Made by a program: the position numbers and the translations under genes
Assembly: GCA_964592125.1 (NCBI GenBank)
Contig: CAZQBV010000010.1
Span: 1-46,374 of the forward strand
Length of the DNA stretch: 46,374 nt
DNA from: UBA5399 sp964592125
GTDB taxonomy: Bacteria > Bacillota > Clostridia > Christensenellales > Christensenellaceae
Direction: 5' to 3'
The notes under the pieces: generated by a model
What the model saw: only the letters and a program-made list of their open reading frames with translations
Databases searched by the model: none
What the model was told of the DNA's origin: nothing
Part shown: positions 17,991 to 26,339 of the stretch, piece by piece
How the letters are laid out: every line of letters begins with the position of its first letter
Numbering within the stretch: the first letter of the stretch is position 1

Positions 17991-19049
17991 ATGTCTTTTG
18001 AGCAAATGATGGATCTGCAAACGGTAAAGTACGAAAATGATGAAATGTTTTTGTTGGATACAACACAACTTCCGGGAAAACTGGAGTACGTGCCTATTCA
18101 CACCGTGAAAGATTGCTATGATGCAATCAAAGCGCTGGTGGTTCGGGGTGCGCCGGCTATTGGCGTGGCAGCCGGGTATGGAATGGTTTTGGCGGCAAGA
18201 GAGGCCAGAAAAACTTCTTTTGCGGAATTTTACGAAGATTTCAAACGCGCAAAAGAGTATTTGGCGACATCGCGTCCAACAGCGGTCAATTTATTCTGGG
18301 CGCTGGACAGGATGGACAATTTGGTTCTGCAAAACAAAGACCAAAAGATTGACGAACTACTATCGCTGGTCAAGCTAGAGGCAGACAATATTAAGCAAGA
18401 AGATATTGATATGTGTAGGCAAATTGGCGAGCATGGTTTGACACTGTTGAAAGATGGCATGGGAATACTAACGCATTGCAACACAGGGGTTTTGGCGGCA
18501 TCCAGATATGGGACGGCGGTGGCGCCGGTGTATTTGGCAAAAGAGAAAGGCATGAACATCAAAGTGTTTGCAGACGAAACAAGACCTTTGCTACAGGGAT
18601 CGCGTTTGACTGCATATGAGCTTTTTCATGCGGGCATAGATGTTACGTTGATTTGCGATAGCATGGCGGCCATGGTGATGAAAAACAAATGGGTGCAGGC
18701 GGTGTTTTTGGGATGCGACCGCATTGCCGCCAATGGGGATGTTGCCAACAAAATTGGTACTTACAGCGTTGCCATATTGGCAAAGTATCATGGCATCCCG
18801 CTCTACAGTGTGGGGCCAACCTCTACCATAGATATGGGCATACCTGATGGTTCGCACATACCAATTGAAGAGAGAGCCAAAGAAGAGATTACCTGTGGGT
18901 TTGGCAAACTGACTGCCCCTGCGGATGTGAAAGTGTACAATCCGGCATTTGATGTAACACCCAATGAATTGATTGCGGGGATAATTACAGAAAAAGGAAT
19001 TGTACGCGCACCGTATAAAGAGAATTTAAAAAAGCTGTTTACTGAGTAA
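17991..19049 (+). CDS. mtnA: Methylthioribose-1-phosphate isomerase-type enzyme
   Basis: A 352-residue enzyme of the aIF-2B/MtnA family that converts an aldose 1-phosphate to the ketose 1-phosphate. In MtnA the substrate is 5-methylthioribose 1-phosphate. Landmarks are VVRGAPAIGVAAGYG near residue 50, SRPTAVNLFWAL, the catalytic Cys163 in HCNTG and catalytic Asp243 in GCDRIAANGDVANKIGTY, all as in true MtnA. ATG 17991 follows GGAGGAAA. No other methionine-salvage gene is present. Here it sits between a nucleoside-binding protein and cytidine deaminase. It may process sugar phosphates released from imported 5'-deoxy- or 5'-methylthio-nucleosides; the family call is firm, the substrate is not. 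Confidence 0.9.
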   Translation: MSFEQMMDLQTVKYENDEMFLLDTTQLPGKLEYVPIHTVKDCYDAIKALVVRGAPAIGVAAGYGMVLAAREARKTSFAEFYEDFKRAKEYLATSRPTAVNLFWALDRMDNLVLQNKDQKIDELLSLVKLEADNIKQEDIDMCRQIGEHGLTLLKDGMGILTHCNTGVLAASRYGTAVAPVYLAKEKGMNIKVFADETRPLLQGSRLTAYELFHAGIDVTLICDSMAAMVMKNKWVQAVFLGCDRIAANGDVANKIGTYSVAILAKYHGIPLYSVGPTSTIDMGIPDGSHIPIEERAKEEITCGFGKLTAPADVKVYNPAFDVTPNELIAGIITEKGIVRAPYKENLKKLFTE

Positions 19050-19074
19050 CTAGTAGAGTAGCTGGAGGTGAAGT

Positions 19075-19518
19075 GTGAAAGACAGCGAATTGATTGAAAA
19101 AGCTTTTGCAGCAAGGGAAAAAGCCTATGCGCCTTATTCTGATTATCTTTGCGGGGCAGCATTGTTGAGTAAAGATGGACAGGTCTTTACTGGATGTAAT
19201 GTAGAAAATGCGGCTTTTTCACCTTCTAATTGCGCAGAGCGTACAGCTTTTTTCAAGGCGGTTTCAGAAGGGGTAAACGAGTTTGAAGTGATTGCCGTTG
19301 TTGGTGGTTTTAGAAACACCAAGGCTGGGGAGTTTGTGTATACGTTTCCGTGCGGGGTTTGCAGACAGGTGATGCTGGAGTTTTGTGATGCGGATCATTT
19401 TCGTATTATTACTGCTACAAGCGTGGATGATATCACATCCAGAACACTTGGTGAACTGGTACCTGAACGCTGGCCATCAAAAAGTTTTGTAAGCAATACG
19501 AGTGAGCCACGCCTATAA
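19075..19518 (+). CDS. cdd: Cytidine deaminase
   Basis: Zinc enzyme that deaminates cytidine and deoxycytidine to uridine and deoxyuridine, feeding the phosphorylase in the same operon. The 147 residues fit the small tetrameric class. Motifs are FTGCNVENAAF, NCAERTAFFKAVSEG (Cys zinc ligand and catalytic Glu) and PCGVCRQ (two Cys ligands), so the three-cysteine zinc site is complete. The start is a GTG at 19075, six bases after GGAGG. The C-terminal LGELVPERW is the usual family ending. It is the last gene of the operon; a strong terminator follows 100 bp later. Confidence 0.94.
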   Translation: MKDSELIEKAFAAREKAYAPYSDYLCGAALLSKDGQVFTGCNVENAAFSPSNCAERTAFFKAVSEGVNEFEVIAVVGGFRNTKAGEFVYTFPCGVCRQVMLEFCDADHFRIITATSVDDITSRTLGELVPERWPSKSFVSNTSEPRL

Positions 19519-19617
19519 CGCGGATGAATAACACATTGCTGTTTATTGGGAAATAGCATAACGGAAAAAACACAAAAATACCAAGATGTAACAAATTATT
19601 AGATGAAATTTGCAGAA

Positions 19618-19656
19618 ACCGGCTGAATAAAGGTGTTATTCAGGCCGGTTTTGTTT
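19618..19656 (+). terminator. Terminator of the nucleoside operon
   Basis: ACCGGC-TGAATAA pairs with TTATTCA-GGCCGGT around a short loop, followed by a T-rich tract. It is the strongest hairpin after cdd and ends the salvage operon. The rest of 19519-19891 is AT-rich; only a TATAAT at 19809-19814 stands out as a possible -10 for the next gene, without a good -35. Confidence 0.85.
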
Positions 19657-19891
19657 TTTGCGCAGTAGGCATATGTCGAAAAATATATTTTGGAAAAAGT
19701 GAAATAGCATAACAAATATGGATATTGTAGTAAAAAAAGAACTGATTTTGTAGAAAAAAGGGACAATTTTGTAAACAGGATAGCGCAAAAGGCAAAAAAA
19801 AGATATAGTATAATAAATTAAGAAGCAAACAATAGATAGCAAACAGAGTTTCTGGAAGCAAGGAAATTTACATGTGGAGGAAGATAAAGGA

Positions 19892-22141
19892 ATGAAAAAA
19901 ATAACAGCGATATTGCTGGCAGCACTGCTGGTGTGCGGAATGAGCAGTGCAGTGTATGCGCAAGAAAGCGCAGAACAATTTGATAGCGCAGGGATAGAAG
20001 TACAGGCGCAGGCAGATTTGCCGATTGTAGAAATTATGCCGCTGGAAGAAGAAGTGGCGGTGCAAACTGTGCCAATCGGCACAGCGCAGGAAGCTCTTTC
20101 CCTGCCGGAAACTTTGGCGGCAATTGTGGAAACGCCGGAAGCGGAAGGTGGTACAACGGCAACGGAAATTCCCGTAAGCTGGCAAAGCGAGCCACAGTAT
20201 GACGGAGGCACAGCAGGCATCTATCTGTTCACGCCCCAGCTTCCCACTGATCATAAGCTTTTTGAGGGAGTAATTCTGCCCCAAATTACGGTGACGGTGG
20301 AAGCGCTACTGGAAGAGCAATCGGCACTGGAAACAGAACCGCAAGCGATCGAGCAAAGCATGGAAGTGGGAACGCTGCCCGTTGGCAGCCCAACAGAGAT
20401 GGGGTTTGGCGGAAAAGAATGGAAAGTGATTGGTTACAAAGGCAGTGGCGTTGCAAGCACAGCAAATACAGCAACGCTGCTGGCTAAGGGAAGTTTTGGG
20501 ACAGGGAAATTCCATGACACTTCAAACGAATACAGCGGCAGTATCCTGCAAACCAAGATGGACGAGGCTGCAGATTTGGTTACAGGCACAGAAGCTGGGT
20601 TAATAGTGAAGCGTACCCTAGAAGGTGGCAGTGGAAACAAGAGCTCGATAGACTACGATGAAAACAAAACAAAGGGAGCTAACGTAGATCATGCCAAATT
20701 CTGGCCGTTGAGCGTAGGGGAAGCGAATACATTGAGTTCAGAAGTTCTTTCATACGACTACAATTGGTGGCTGCGCTCTCCGGGCAACCGCAATGACTTT
20801 GCGGCGGTCGTCGACCCTAATGGGTCGGTCCATCCGGACGGTAGCGACGTGTACCCCACTCGTGGCGTTCGCCCCACCTTTATTTTAGATCTGTCATCTG
20901 TCATCTTCACATCTGCCGCGAGCAACGTGAGCGGTAAAAATCTTGCCGCCGTAGGCGGCGGTCTTGTCGGCGCGACCGCGCCGACCGGGGCAATCAAACT
21001 GACAGCAACGGATAATACGAATTTAAATTTAGATGGTGCAAGTGTAAATAAAAGCGCGGTGACCACAGGCGGCACGATCGCCATTACCTTTGAGGGTGCA
21101 GAAACAGGCAGCGGTAAATATGTGTCCTGTGTGTTGCAAAATAGCAGCGGTACAGTCACGCACTATGGCAAATTATCCGATCAGGCGAGCGGCACGGTCA
21201 ACTTAGCCATTCCCACCGCTCCGGGAAATTACACCCTGCGCGTGTTCAACGAACAGGTGAATGCAGATAATTACACGGATTTTGCCAGCACACCCAAGGA
21301 TATATCCATTCAAGTTGTGTCACCACCGCCCAGCCCTGCCATAGTTGGGGTAGAGGTTTCGCCAGAGACGGCAACGGTAGCCAAAGGCAAAACACAGCAG
21401 TTTGCCGCCGATGTAACCGCGGTGGGCGGTGCAAGCACAGCAGTGAAATGGAGCGTGGACGGCACAGCCTCCACCATAGACAACACGGGCAAGCTAATGG
21501 TTGCGGTTGGCGAGGAAAAAGAAGAGCTGACCGTAACGGCAACCTCCACATTCGACACCAACAAAAAAGCCACCGCCACAGTAACAGTAACGGTGGATGT
21601 GGTGGGCGTGCGCTGGGGGCAATCGCGCGTGGATCTTACACCGGGCAGCACAGCCAAAGTGCCCGCAACTGTGTATATGGATGACGGCGCGGGCGGTGTG
21701 TTCACAGCGCAGCCTGAATTTGTATCGAACAACCCCGATGTGGCAACAGTGGATGCCGATGGGAAGATTACAGCCACCAAAACGCTGGGTAAGGTGGCTA
21801 AAAAAGCAGTGATTGTGGCAAGCTCTAAAGACGACCCTGCCAAAAAAGCGCAGCTGACAGTGTGGGTGAAGCCCAAGGCAGTGCCCAGCAGCAGCGTGAG
21901 TATTTACCAATCCCCCGCAGGCCAGCAACTAACCGTGGGGCAAGCCGGGCGCATTCGCGCAAGAGTGAACCAAAGCGGTCAGTGGGGCACAAACAAGGTG
22001 CTGACTTACCAAAGCAGCCAACCGGATGTGCTGTCTGTGGACAGCACTGGGCGCGTGGTAGGGCTAAAGCCGGGCAAAAGCATGATTCTGGTGTATGCCG
22101 ATGGCAAAGTGAAAGCCAATGTGATTCTTACGGTGAAGTAG
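19892..22141 (+). CDS. Secreted DUF6273 and Ig-like domain surface protein
   Basis: A 749-residue exported protein. The ATG at 19892 gives a clear signal peptide (MKKITAILLA...AVYA, then QE) and lies 11 bases after GGAGG. Residues about 30-170 are acidic and Ala/Glu-rich. Residues about 175-345 form a DUF6273 domain, related in fold to formylglycine-generating enzymes and C-type lectins, with FWPLSVGEAN, WWLRSPG and GVRPTF as landmarks. Then come Ig-like segments (ATVAKGKTQQFAADVTAVG and a BIG_2-type repeat near the C-terminus). No LPXTG or terminal membrane helix is seen, so anchoring is unclear. The segment between WWLRSPG and GVRP looks like a DGR variable region (separate entry). Binding of a ligand or host structure is likely, but the target is unknown. 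Confidence 0.85.
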   Translation: MKKITAILLAALLVCGMSSAVYAQESAEQFDSAGIEVQAQADLPIVEIMPLEEEVAVQTVPIGTAQEALSLPETLAAIVETPEAEGGTTATEIPVSWQSEPQYDGGTAGIYLFTPQLPTDHKLFEGVILPQITVTVEALLEEQSALETEPQAIEQSMEVGTLPVGSPTEMGFGGKEWKVIGYKGSGVASTANTATLLAKGSFGTGKFHDTSNEYSGSILQTKMDEAADLVTGTEAGLIVKRTLEGGSGNKSSIDYDENKTKGANVDHAKFWPLSVGEANTLSSEVLSYDYNWWLRSPGNRNDFAAVVDPNGSVHPDGSDVYPTRGVRPTFILDLSSVIFTSAASNVSGKNLAAVGGGLVGATAPTGAIKLTATDNTNLNLDGASVNKSAVTTGGTIAITFEGAETGSGKYVSCVLQNSSGTVTHYGKLSDQASGTVNLAIPTAPGNYTLRVFNEQVNADNYTDFASTPKDISIQVVSPPPSPAIVGVEVSPETATVAKGKTQQFAADVTAVGGASTAVKWSVDGTASTIDNTGKLMVAVGEEKEELTVTATSTFDTNKKATATVTVTVDVVGVRWGQSRVDLTPGSTAKVPATVYMDDGAGGVFTAQPEFVSNNPDVATVDADGKITATKTLGKVAKKAVIVASSKDDPAKKAQLTVWVKPKAVPSSSVSIYQSPAGQQLTVGQAGRIRARVNQSGQWGTNKVLTYQSSQPDVLSVDSTGRVVGLKPGKSMILVYADGKVKANVILTVK
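20753..20878 (+). other. Candidate DGR variable region
   Basis: Between the conserved WWLRSPG (from 20765) and GVRPT (to 20878) lie 26 codons (20786-20863), 20 of which end in C or T. The codons at divergent positions (CGC, GAC, TTT, GAC, CCT, CAT, GGT, AGC, TAC, CCC, ACT, CGT) can all be derived from AAC or AAT by changing adenines only. The fixed positions between them are A-free or A-poor codons (GCG, GGG, TCG, GTG). This is the signature of adenine-specific retrohoming in a C-type-lectin-like target. No reverse transcriptase or template repeat is in the window. Confidence 0.5.
20945..20985 (+). repeat. Two tandem perfect GC-rich hairpins inside the CDS
   Basis: GCCGCC/GGCGGC with a three-base loop (20945-20959) is followed by GTCGGCGC/GCGCCGAC with a four-base loop (20966-20985). 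The second, an eight-bp stem with tetraloop shortly downstream of the variable region, has the shape of DGR target hairpins as known from the Bordetella phage system. Confidence 0.6.
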
Positions 22142-22154
22142 AAATGATTGATTC

Positions 22155-22199
22155 AACCAAGCCCCCCGCCATACAAGCAATATGGTGGGGAGGTTGGTT
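22155..22199 (+). terminator. Strong terminator after the DUF6273 gene
   Basis: A 19-bp stem with two mismatches (22155-22173 with 22181-22199) starts 14 bases after the stop codon. The following sequence is only moderately T-rich. Confidence 0.7.
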
Positions 22200-22337
22200 T
22201 GTGCCATTGGTATAAAATTCGGCGTGAATCAAAGGGGGCGTTAAGCACTGCTTCGGTGTTCGGTTTATCAAACCTGTGGCAATTCGTAAGTGTTGACTGA
22301 TCCTCAACATAATTATATTTTAAATATTGCATAGGAA

Positions 22338-22361
22338 AGGCGCCGGAAACGGTGTTTTTTT
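22338..22361 (+). terminator. GAAA-tetraloop terminator
   Basis: GGCGCCG and CGGTGTT pair across a GAAA loop and are followed by a run of T. It resembles the hairpin at 9176-9204 in its 3' arm. The rest of 22200-22506 shows no gene that I can support. Confidence 0.55.
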
Positions 22362-22506
22362 CTATACTGTCCTATCTGTATGGTAATTCTGCAATACAAG
22401 AAAGACTATTTTGGCCTACTGTTGCTGGAGGGAAAGGCATACTGTATACTGAAAGAAAAAGAAAATCGAATGATTCGGTTTTTTTAGAATGAAAAGGGTA
22501 AGTGAT

Positions 22507-23103
22507 ATGGATAAAAACGTAGTATTGGACACATTTGATATTGAGTGTGAATCTATGCTGGCTACAAAAGAACAGATGGATATGGATAGCTTTGCGCGCG
22601 CGGTGGAACTGCTGGCAGTGGCAGAGCGGATTGGCACAACGGGATGCGGGCATTCGGGCATTTGTTGTATGCATTTGGCACATTTGTTGTGTTGCATAGA
22701 ACGGCCAGCAAGGTTTATTTCTCCGGCAGAGGCAATCCACGGTGCAACAGGATTTCTGAAAGAAGGGGATGTGCTGGTGTGGGCATCGCGCGGGGGGCAA
22801 ACAGACGAAATTGTTCCAATTTTGGAAATTTGTAATGCGAAGAATGTTTCAGTCATTGGCATCACGCAGAACACAGAATCTCCTCTGGCAAAACAATCCT
22901 GTGTGGTGCTTCCCATGGTGGTGGGGCGCGAGTGCGACCCGTACAACAGCCAAGGAACCACCAGCTTTTTGGTAACTGCGGCCATCTTTCATGCATTGCA
23001 AGCGGCAGTAATGGTGAAAACAGGCTATCAAAACGAACAGTTTGCGCTGATTCATCCGGGCGGTGCTGTGGGAAAACGGTTAAACAAAAACGGCAAAGTG
23101 TAA
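22507..23103 (+). CDS. SIS-domain sugar-phosphate isomerase-like protein
   Basis: A 198-residue single SIS domain. TTGCGHSGICCMHLAHLL near the N-terminus, ASRGGQTDEIVPI in the middle and the C-terminal HPGGAVGKRL match the KpsF/GutQ arabinose-5-phosphate isomerase branch, which interconverts ketose and aldose phosphates. The CBS pair found in KpsF is absent, so this is a stand-alone SIS version. In Gram-positives such proteins usually serve sugar uptake or catabolism rather than lipopolysaccharide synthesis. The ATG at 22507 follows AAGGG at nine bases; an ATG at 22489 has no ribosome binding site. No sugar transport gene is adjacent, so the substrate stays open. Confidence 0.82.
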   Translation: MDKNVVLDTFDIECESMLATKEQMDMDSFARAVELLAVAERIGTTGCGHSGICCMHLAHLLCCIERPARFISPAEAIHGATGFLKEGDVLVWASRGGQTDEIVPILEICNAKNVSVIGITQNTESPLAKQSCVVLPMVVGRECDPYNSQGTTSFLVTAAIFHALQAAVMVKTGYQNEQFALIHPGGAVGKRLNKNGKV

Positions 23104-23177
23104 AAAAAGCTCTATGTAGATGGTTGCGCCTTTTTTCTAAAAGACAAGAGACTCTAAAGCGCTTTAAATAACACGCA

Positions 23178-23225
23178 TTTGCAAACTATATGCAAAAAAA
23201 CCGAGTATTTGCATCGGCTAAGCCG
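23178..23225 (+). promoter_or_regulatory. Alternative hairpins in the leader of the GGDEF gene
   Basis: TTTGCA (23178-23183) can pair with TGCAAA (23191-23196), or ATGCAAA (23190-23196) can pair with TTTGCAT (23208-23214); the two exclude each other. A CGGC/GCCG hairpin (23215-23225) and T-rich tracts follow. It may be the terminator of the SIS gene or an attenuator. I could not fit it to a known c-di-GMP riboswitch consensus. Confidence 0.35.
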
Positions 23226-23390
23226 GCGGAGCTTTATTTGTGTTTTTTGTAATTTTTATTAGAATTGATGCTAATTATATTGTAATATAGGTATATATAT
23301 AGTATGCCTTGTTGTTTTATCAATGGTTCATTTCGAGTTAAGAAATGTGTTTTTGCCATACATATAAAGATTTTGCAATAATTTGCGGCA

Positions 23391-24593
23391 ATGGAGTTGA
23401 TGGTTTTGAGTATAAAACAAGATTTTATTCATCTAAAGGACAATTTTTACGCCTATAAAAAAATGATTTCTAGCGATGGCATAGAAAAATATGAGCGAGT
23501 ACAGTTGGCGCACAATTTATACAGATTTCGAATCGCGTGTATTGTTCTATTCATTATGAGTGTGGTATCATTTGTATTTCATATGAAGCAAAATGATACA
23601 GCGGCAATAGACAGGCAAACGATTGCTACCATTTTTGTGGTGTTGTCTATTGTGTTTTTTATTCTTTTTTCCAAACTTAAAACGCTGAAACTGCCTAATT
23701 CGGTACTTTGGTTTTTCTGTTATGCTTTCATAGTGCTTATTTGTTCCGTTCAGTTTTTAGCTATCATTAATGTAACCTTAAGCCAGCAACCCTCGTTTCC
23801 ATTTATACTGTTGATTAGTTTACTGGTTATTGTGCCAGATTTTAAGGCAAAAGCAACTACGATAATTATTTTTGCCGTATATGCTGGTGTTATATTGGTA
23901 CAGCTACTGTACATGCCTATAACAGTTGCAGCAATAAACAAAATTTATAACGTTACCTTATTTACCATTATTTGTATTATAACCAACTTTTTTATTAGTG
24001 TTAAAAATATGCAGGTTTATTTCAATGAGATTCAGCTTAAGGAGATGAATGAGCACCTTACCTTGACATCTACAATTGACGAGCTGACCAATTTACCGAA
24101 TCGACGGTCCTTCAATTATTTTTACCAAAATATTTGGAAGCACTGTCAGCGCCTAAAAATGACTATTTGTATATTTATGATTGATATTGACTATTTCAAA
24201 AACTATAACGACACTTTTGGACATATGGAAGGTGACAAGGCCTTGCAGAAAGTGGGCGGTGCATTACAATCTTATTTAAAAAGAGACACAGACTTTGTTG
24301 CGCGTTATGGCGGTGAAGAATTTATTTGCATTGTTCCCTATCTTGAGGAAAACGAAGCGGAGGCTTTTGCAAAATCTATTGTGACCAAGGTTGAGAACTT
24401 GGAAATAAAAGCGCCGCATGGGGCGAATCAGTTTTTAACAGTTAGTATAGGTGCGGCAATAGCAATCCCAGAAGATGGCTTTGCTAGAGAGACGCTGATG
24501 CAAATTGCGGATCAAGCGCTATATGAGGCAAAGGATGGTGGAAGAAACCAATTGGTATTCTATGGAATAGAGCAAACAAAATCTAAGACTTAG
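23391..24593 (+). CDS. Membrane-bound diguanylate cyclase (GGDEF)
   Basis: A 400-residue protein making cyclic di-GMP from two GTP. About six hydrophobic segments fill residues 45-205; a short linker leads to the GGDEF domain (about 225-395). The active motif is GGEEF at 307-311. The substrate and metal residues in FMIDIDYFKNYNDTFGHMEGD are intact. The product-inhibition site R298-x-x-D301 lies five residues before GGEEF, so feedback control is likely. The membrane part has no recognised sensor name. The start is uncertain: ATG 23391 lacks a clear ribosome binding site, and ATG 23400 and TTG 23406 are alternatives. It is followed 122 bp later by a phosphodiesterase gene, giving an opposed pair. 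Confidence 0.92.
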   Translation: MELMVLSIKQDFIHLKDNFYAYKKMISSDGIEKYERVQLAHNLYRFRIACIVLFIMSVVSFVFHMKQNDTAAIDRQTIATIFVVLSIVFFILFSKLKTLKLPNSVLWFFCYAFIVLICSVQFLAIINVTLSQQPSFPFILLISLLVIVPDFKAKATTIIIFAVYAGVILVQLLYMPITVAAINKIYNVTLFTIICIITNFFISVKNMQVYFNEIQLKEMNEHLTLTSTIDELTNLPNRRSFNYFYQNIWKHCQRLKMTICIFMIDIDYFKNYNDTFGHMEGDKALQKVGGALQSYLKRDTDFVARYGGEEFICIVPYLEENEAEAFAKSIVTKVENLEIKAPHGANQFLTVSIGAAIAIPEDGFARETLMQIADQALYEAKDGGRNQLVFYGIEQTKSKT

Positions 24594-24715
24594 CAGAGGC
24601 GAATTTCAAACAATTTTCTATGTGTAAAATATGGAAGTTTTTGATTTTGAACAATCTACCTCAATCTACCTATGGTGGCGATATAGCCAAATACTTATTC
24701 TGTGAAGAGGATAAA

Positions 24716-26284
24716 ATGAAATCATTCAAAATTCGCTTAAAAAAAGCAATCGCAAATCCTAAAGTATCCTACACCATTTTGGGCATTCTTTTTGGTCTGA
24801 TGTTTCCTATATCTGCTTTGATTTTTGAATTAACACAGGCGGGGCTGACATTCTCTTTGGAGAGCATAAAATATGTTCATAATAACACGCCTGTGATGTT
24901 TATGATTGATACGGCTCCACTGTTTTTAGGGCTGTTTGCCTATTTTCTAGGGGCATCAAAACACAAAGTACTCATGTTGTACGATCAGCAAAACCACATT
25001 CTCACTACCGATCCGTTAACGGGACTGCAAAACAGGTATGCATGTGAGAAGAAAATTGAGGAATACGGAAAAAATACTGCCGAAAACAAGTGTGTTTTGA
25101 GTGTAGCAATAGTAAAAATTGGAAACTTAAAGAAAATCAACAATCTTGTAGGTGTTTCTTTTGGCAATAAAGCGGTAATCATGATAGCCAATTATCTAAC
25201 TATGCAATGCCCAGAAAATACGAATGTTTACCGAATTAGTGGTAGTGAATTTTGTGTCATATCTACAGATGAATCGGTTTTTCAAACGATTGAGTCTATT
25301 GCCACTTACTTTAAAACACCAGTTGAAATAGAAAATTTATACTGCCTGGTAAAGCTTTTTATTGGCATCGCGGTTTCTTCCAATAGCTGTGCTGGGGGAG
25401 AGGACATTCTAAACAAGGCATACAATGCCGCAAGTGATCACAAAATAAAACAAACAGAGCTATATTCGGTATATACAGATGAAATGGAGCCATCGGGCGA
25501 TCTGCAGATGGAAAGCAAAATATTTGATGCCGTGCAAAACAAAGAATTTTTTCTTGTGTATCAACCAGTGGTAGATGCGCACACAAAAAAGGTAAAAGGT
25601 TCCGAGGCGCTTTTAAGATGGAACAGCAAGGACTTCGGAATTGTTTCACCTGCTATTTTTGTCCCGTTTCTAGAAAATACGCACCTCATTATAGAGGTTG
25701 GCATGAGAATCATAAAAGAGGCCTGCTGTCAGACAAAAATTTGGCAAGAAAAATTCAATGATGAAAAATTATTTATTTCAATCAATGTATCGGTTAGTCA
25801 ATTGTTTGATGAAGATTTTCTTCCCAAACTAATACAAATTGTAGAAGAGTGTAGAATTGATAAAAACACGATACGTTTAGAGATAACAGAGAGCGTAAGT
25901 GATGAAAAACGTGAATTTATAAGAGATAAGATTATGCTGTTGGGCGAAAATGGTTTTAGATTATCCATAGACGATTTCGGCACCGGCTATTCTTCGCTTG
26001 CGGAGTTGGAGCAAATGCCTCTGTACAGCTTGAAAATTGACAAGTCCTTTGTGGATCGCATAGGCCAAACTGCCAAGCAAAGTCATGTAATAGAATCCAT
26101 AATAGATATGTCACACAAAATGGGCATTTGTGTAGTGATGGAGGGTGTTGAAACACAAGAACAATACACCTATCTAAGTTCTATTAACTGCGACTATATA
26201 CAGGGGTACTTTTTTTCAAAACCTTTAGGTAGCGATGAGTTTGAAGCATATATGCAAAAAAGTGATGCCTTCTACCAATCTTGA
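24716..26284 (+). CDS. c-di-GMP phosphodiesterase (EAL) with degenerate GGDEF
   Basis: A 522-residue protein. Two membrane segments near the N-terminus (about 20-40 and 58-80) precede a GGDEF-like domain whose signature has decayed to SGSEF (175-179), so cyclase activity is unlikely. The EAL domain that follows is complete: E297-A-L in SEALLRW, the metal-binding DDFGTGYSS, and KIDKSFV. It should hydrolyse c-di-GMP to pGpG, possibly with GTP sensing by the dead GGDEF domain, as known for similar proteins. ATG 24716 follows AGAGG at five bases; the frame is open further upstream but without such a site. Together with the cyclase before it, it forms a local make-and-break module. Confidence 0.92.
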   Translation: MKSFKIRLKKAIANPKVSYTILGILFGLMFPISALIFELTQAGLTFSLESIKYVHNNTPVMFMIDTAPLFLGLFAYFLGASKHKVLMLYDQQNHILTTDPLTGLQNRYACEKKIEEYGKNTAENKCVLSVAIVKIGNLKKINNLVGVSFGNKAVIMIANYLTMQCPENTNVYRISGSEFCVISTDESVFQTIESIATYFKTPVEIENLYCLVKLFIGIAVSSNSCAGGEDILNKAYNAASDHKIKQTELYSVYTDEMEPSGDLQMESKIFDAVQNKEFFLVYQPVVDAHTKKVKGSEALLRWNSKDFGIVSPAIFVPFLENTHLIIEVGMRIIKEACCQTKIWQEKFNDEKLFISINVSVSQLFDEDFLPKLIQIVEECRIDKNTIRLEITESVSDEKREFIRDKIMLLGENGFRLSIDDFGTGYSSLAELEQMPLYSLKIDKSFVDRIGQTAKQSHVIESIIDMSHKMGICVVMEGVETQEQYTYLSSINCDYIQGYFFSKPLGSDEFEAYMQKSDAFYQS

Positions 26285-26339
26285 TGAAAAACAAGTTTTA
26301 GCTAGGCAAGAGAATGGTTTCCAGCTATGACGCGTGGGG

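Noticed and set aside
17758..18066. 102-residue minus-strand frame, and a short plus-strand frame at 17780, in the mtnA leader
   Set aside because: The minus-strand frame runs into mtnA antisense and has no ribosome binding site; the plus-strand one is 41 codons of unlikely composition. The structured RNA explains the stretch better.
22142..22506. A DGR template repeat next to the DUF6273 gene
   Set aside because: No near-copy of the variable region and no reverse transcriptase frame is present here or elsewhere in the window.
23161..23240. c-di-GMP-I riboswitch before the GGDEF gene
   Set aside because: ACGCA and GCAAAC occur, but the order and the tetraloop/receptor elements of the consensus could not be matched.
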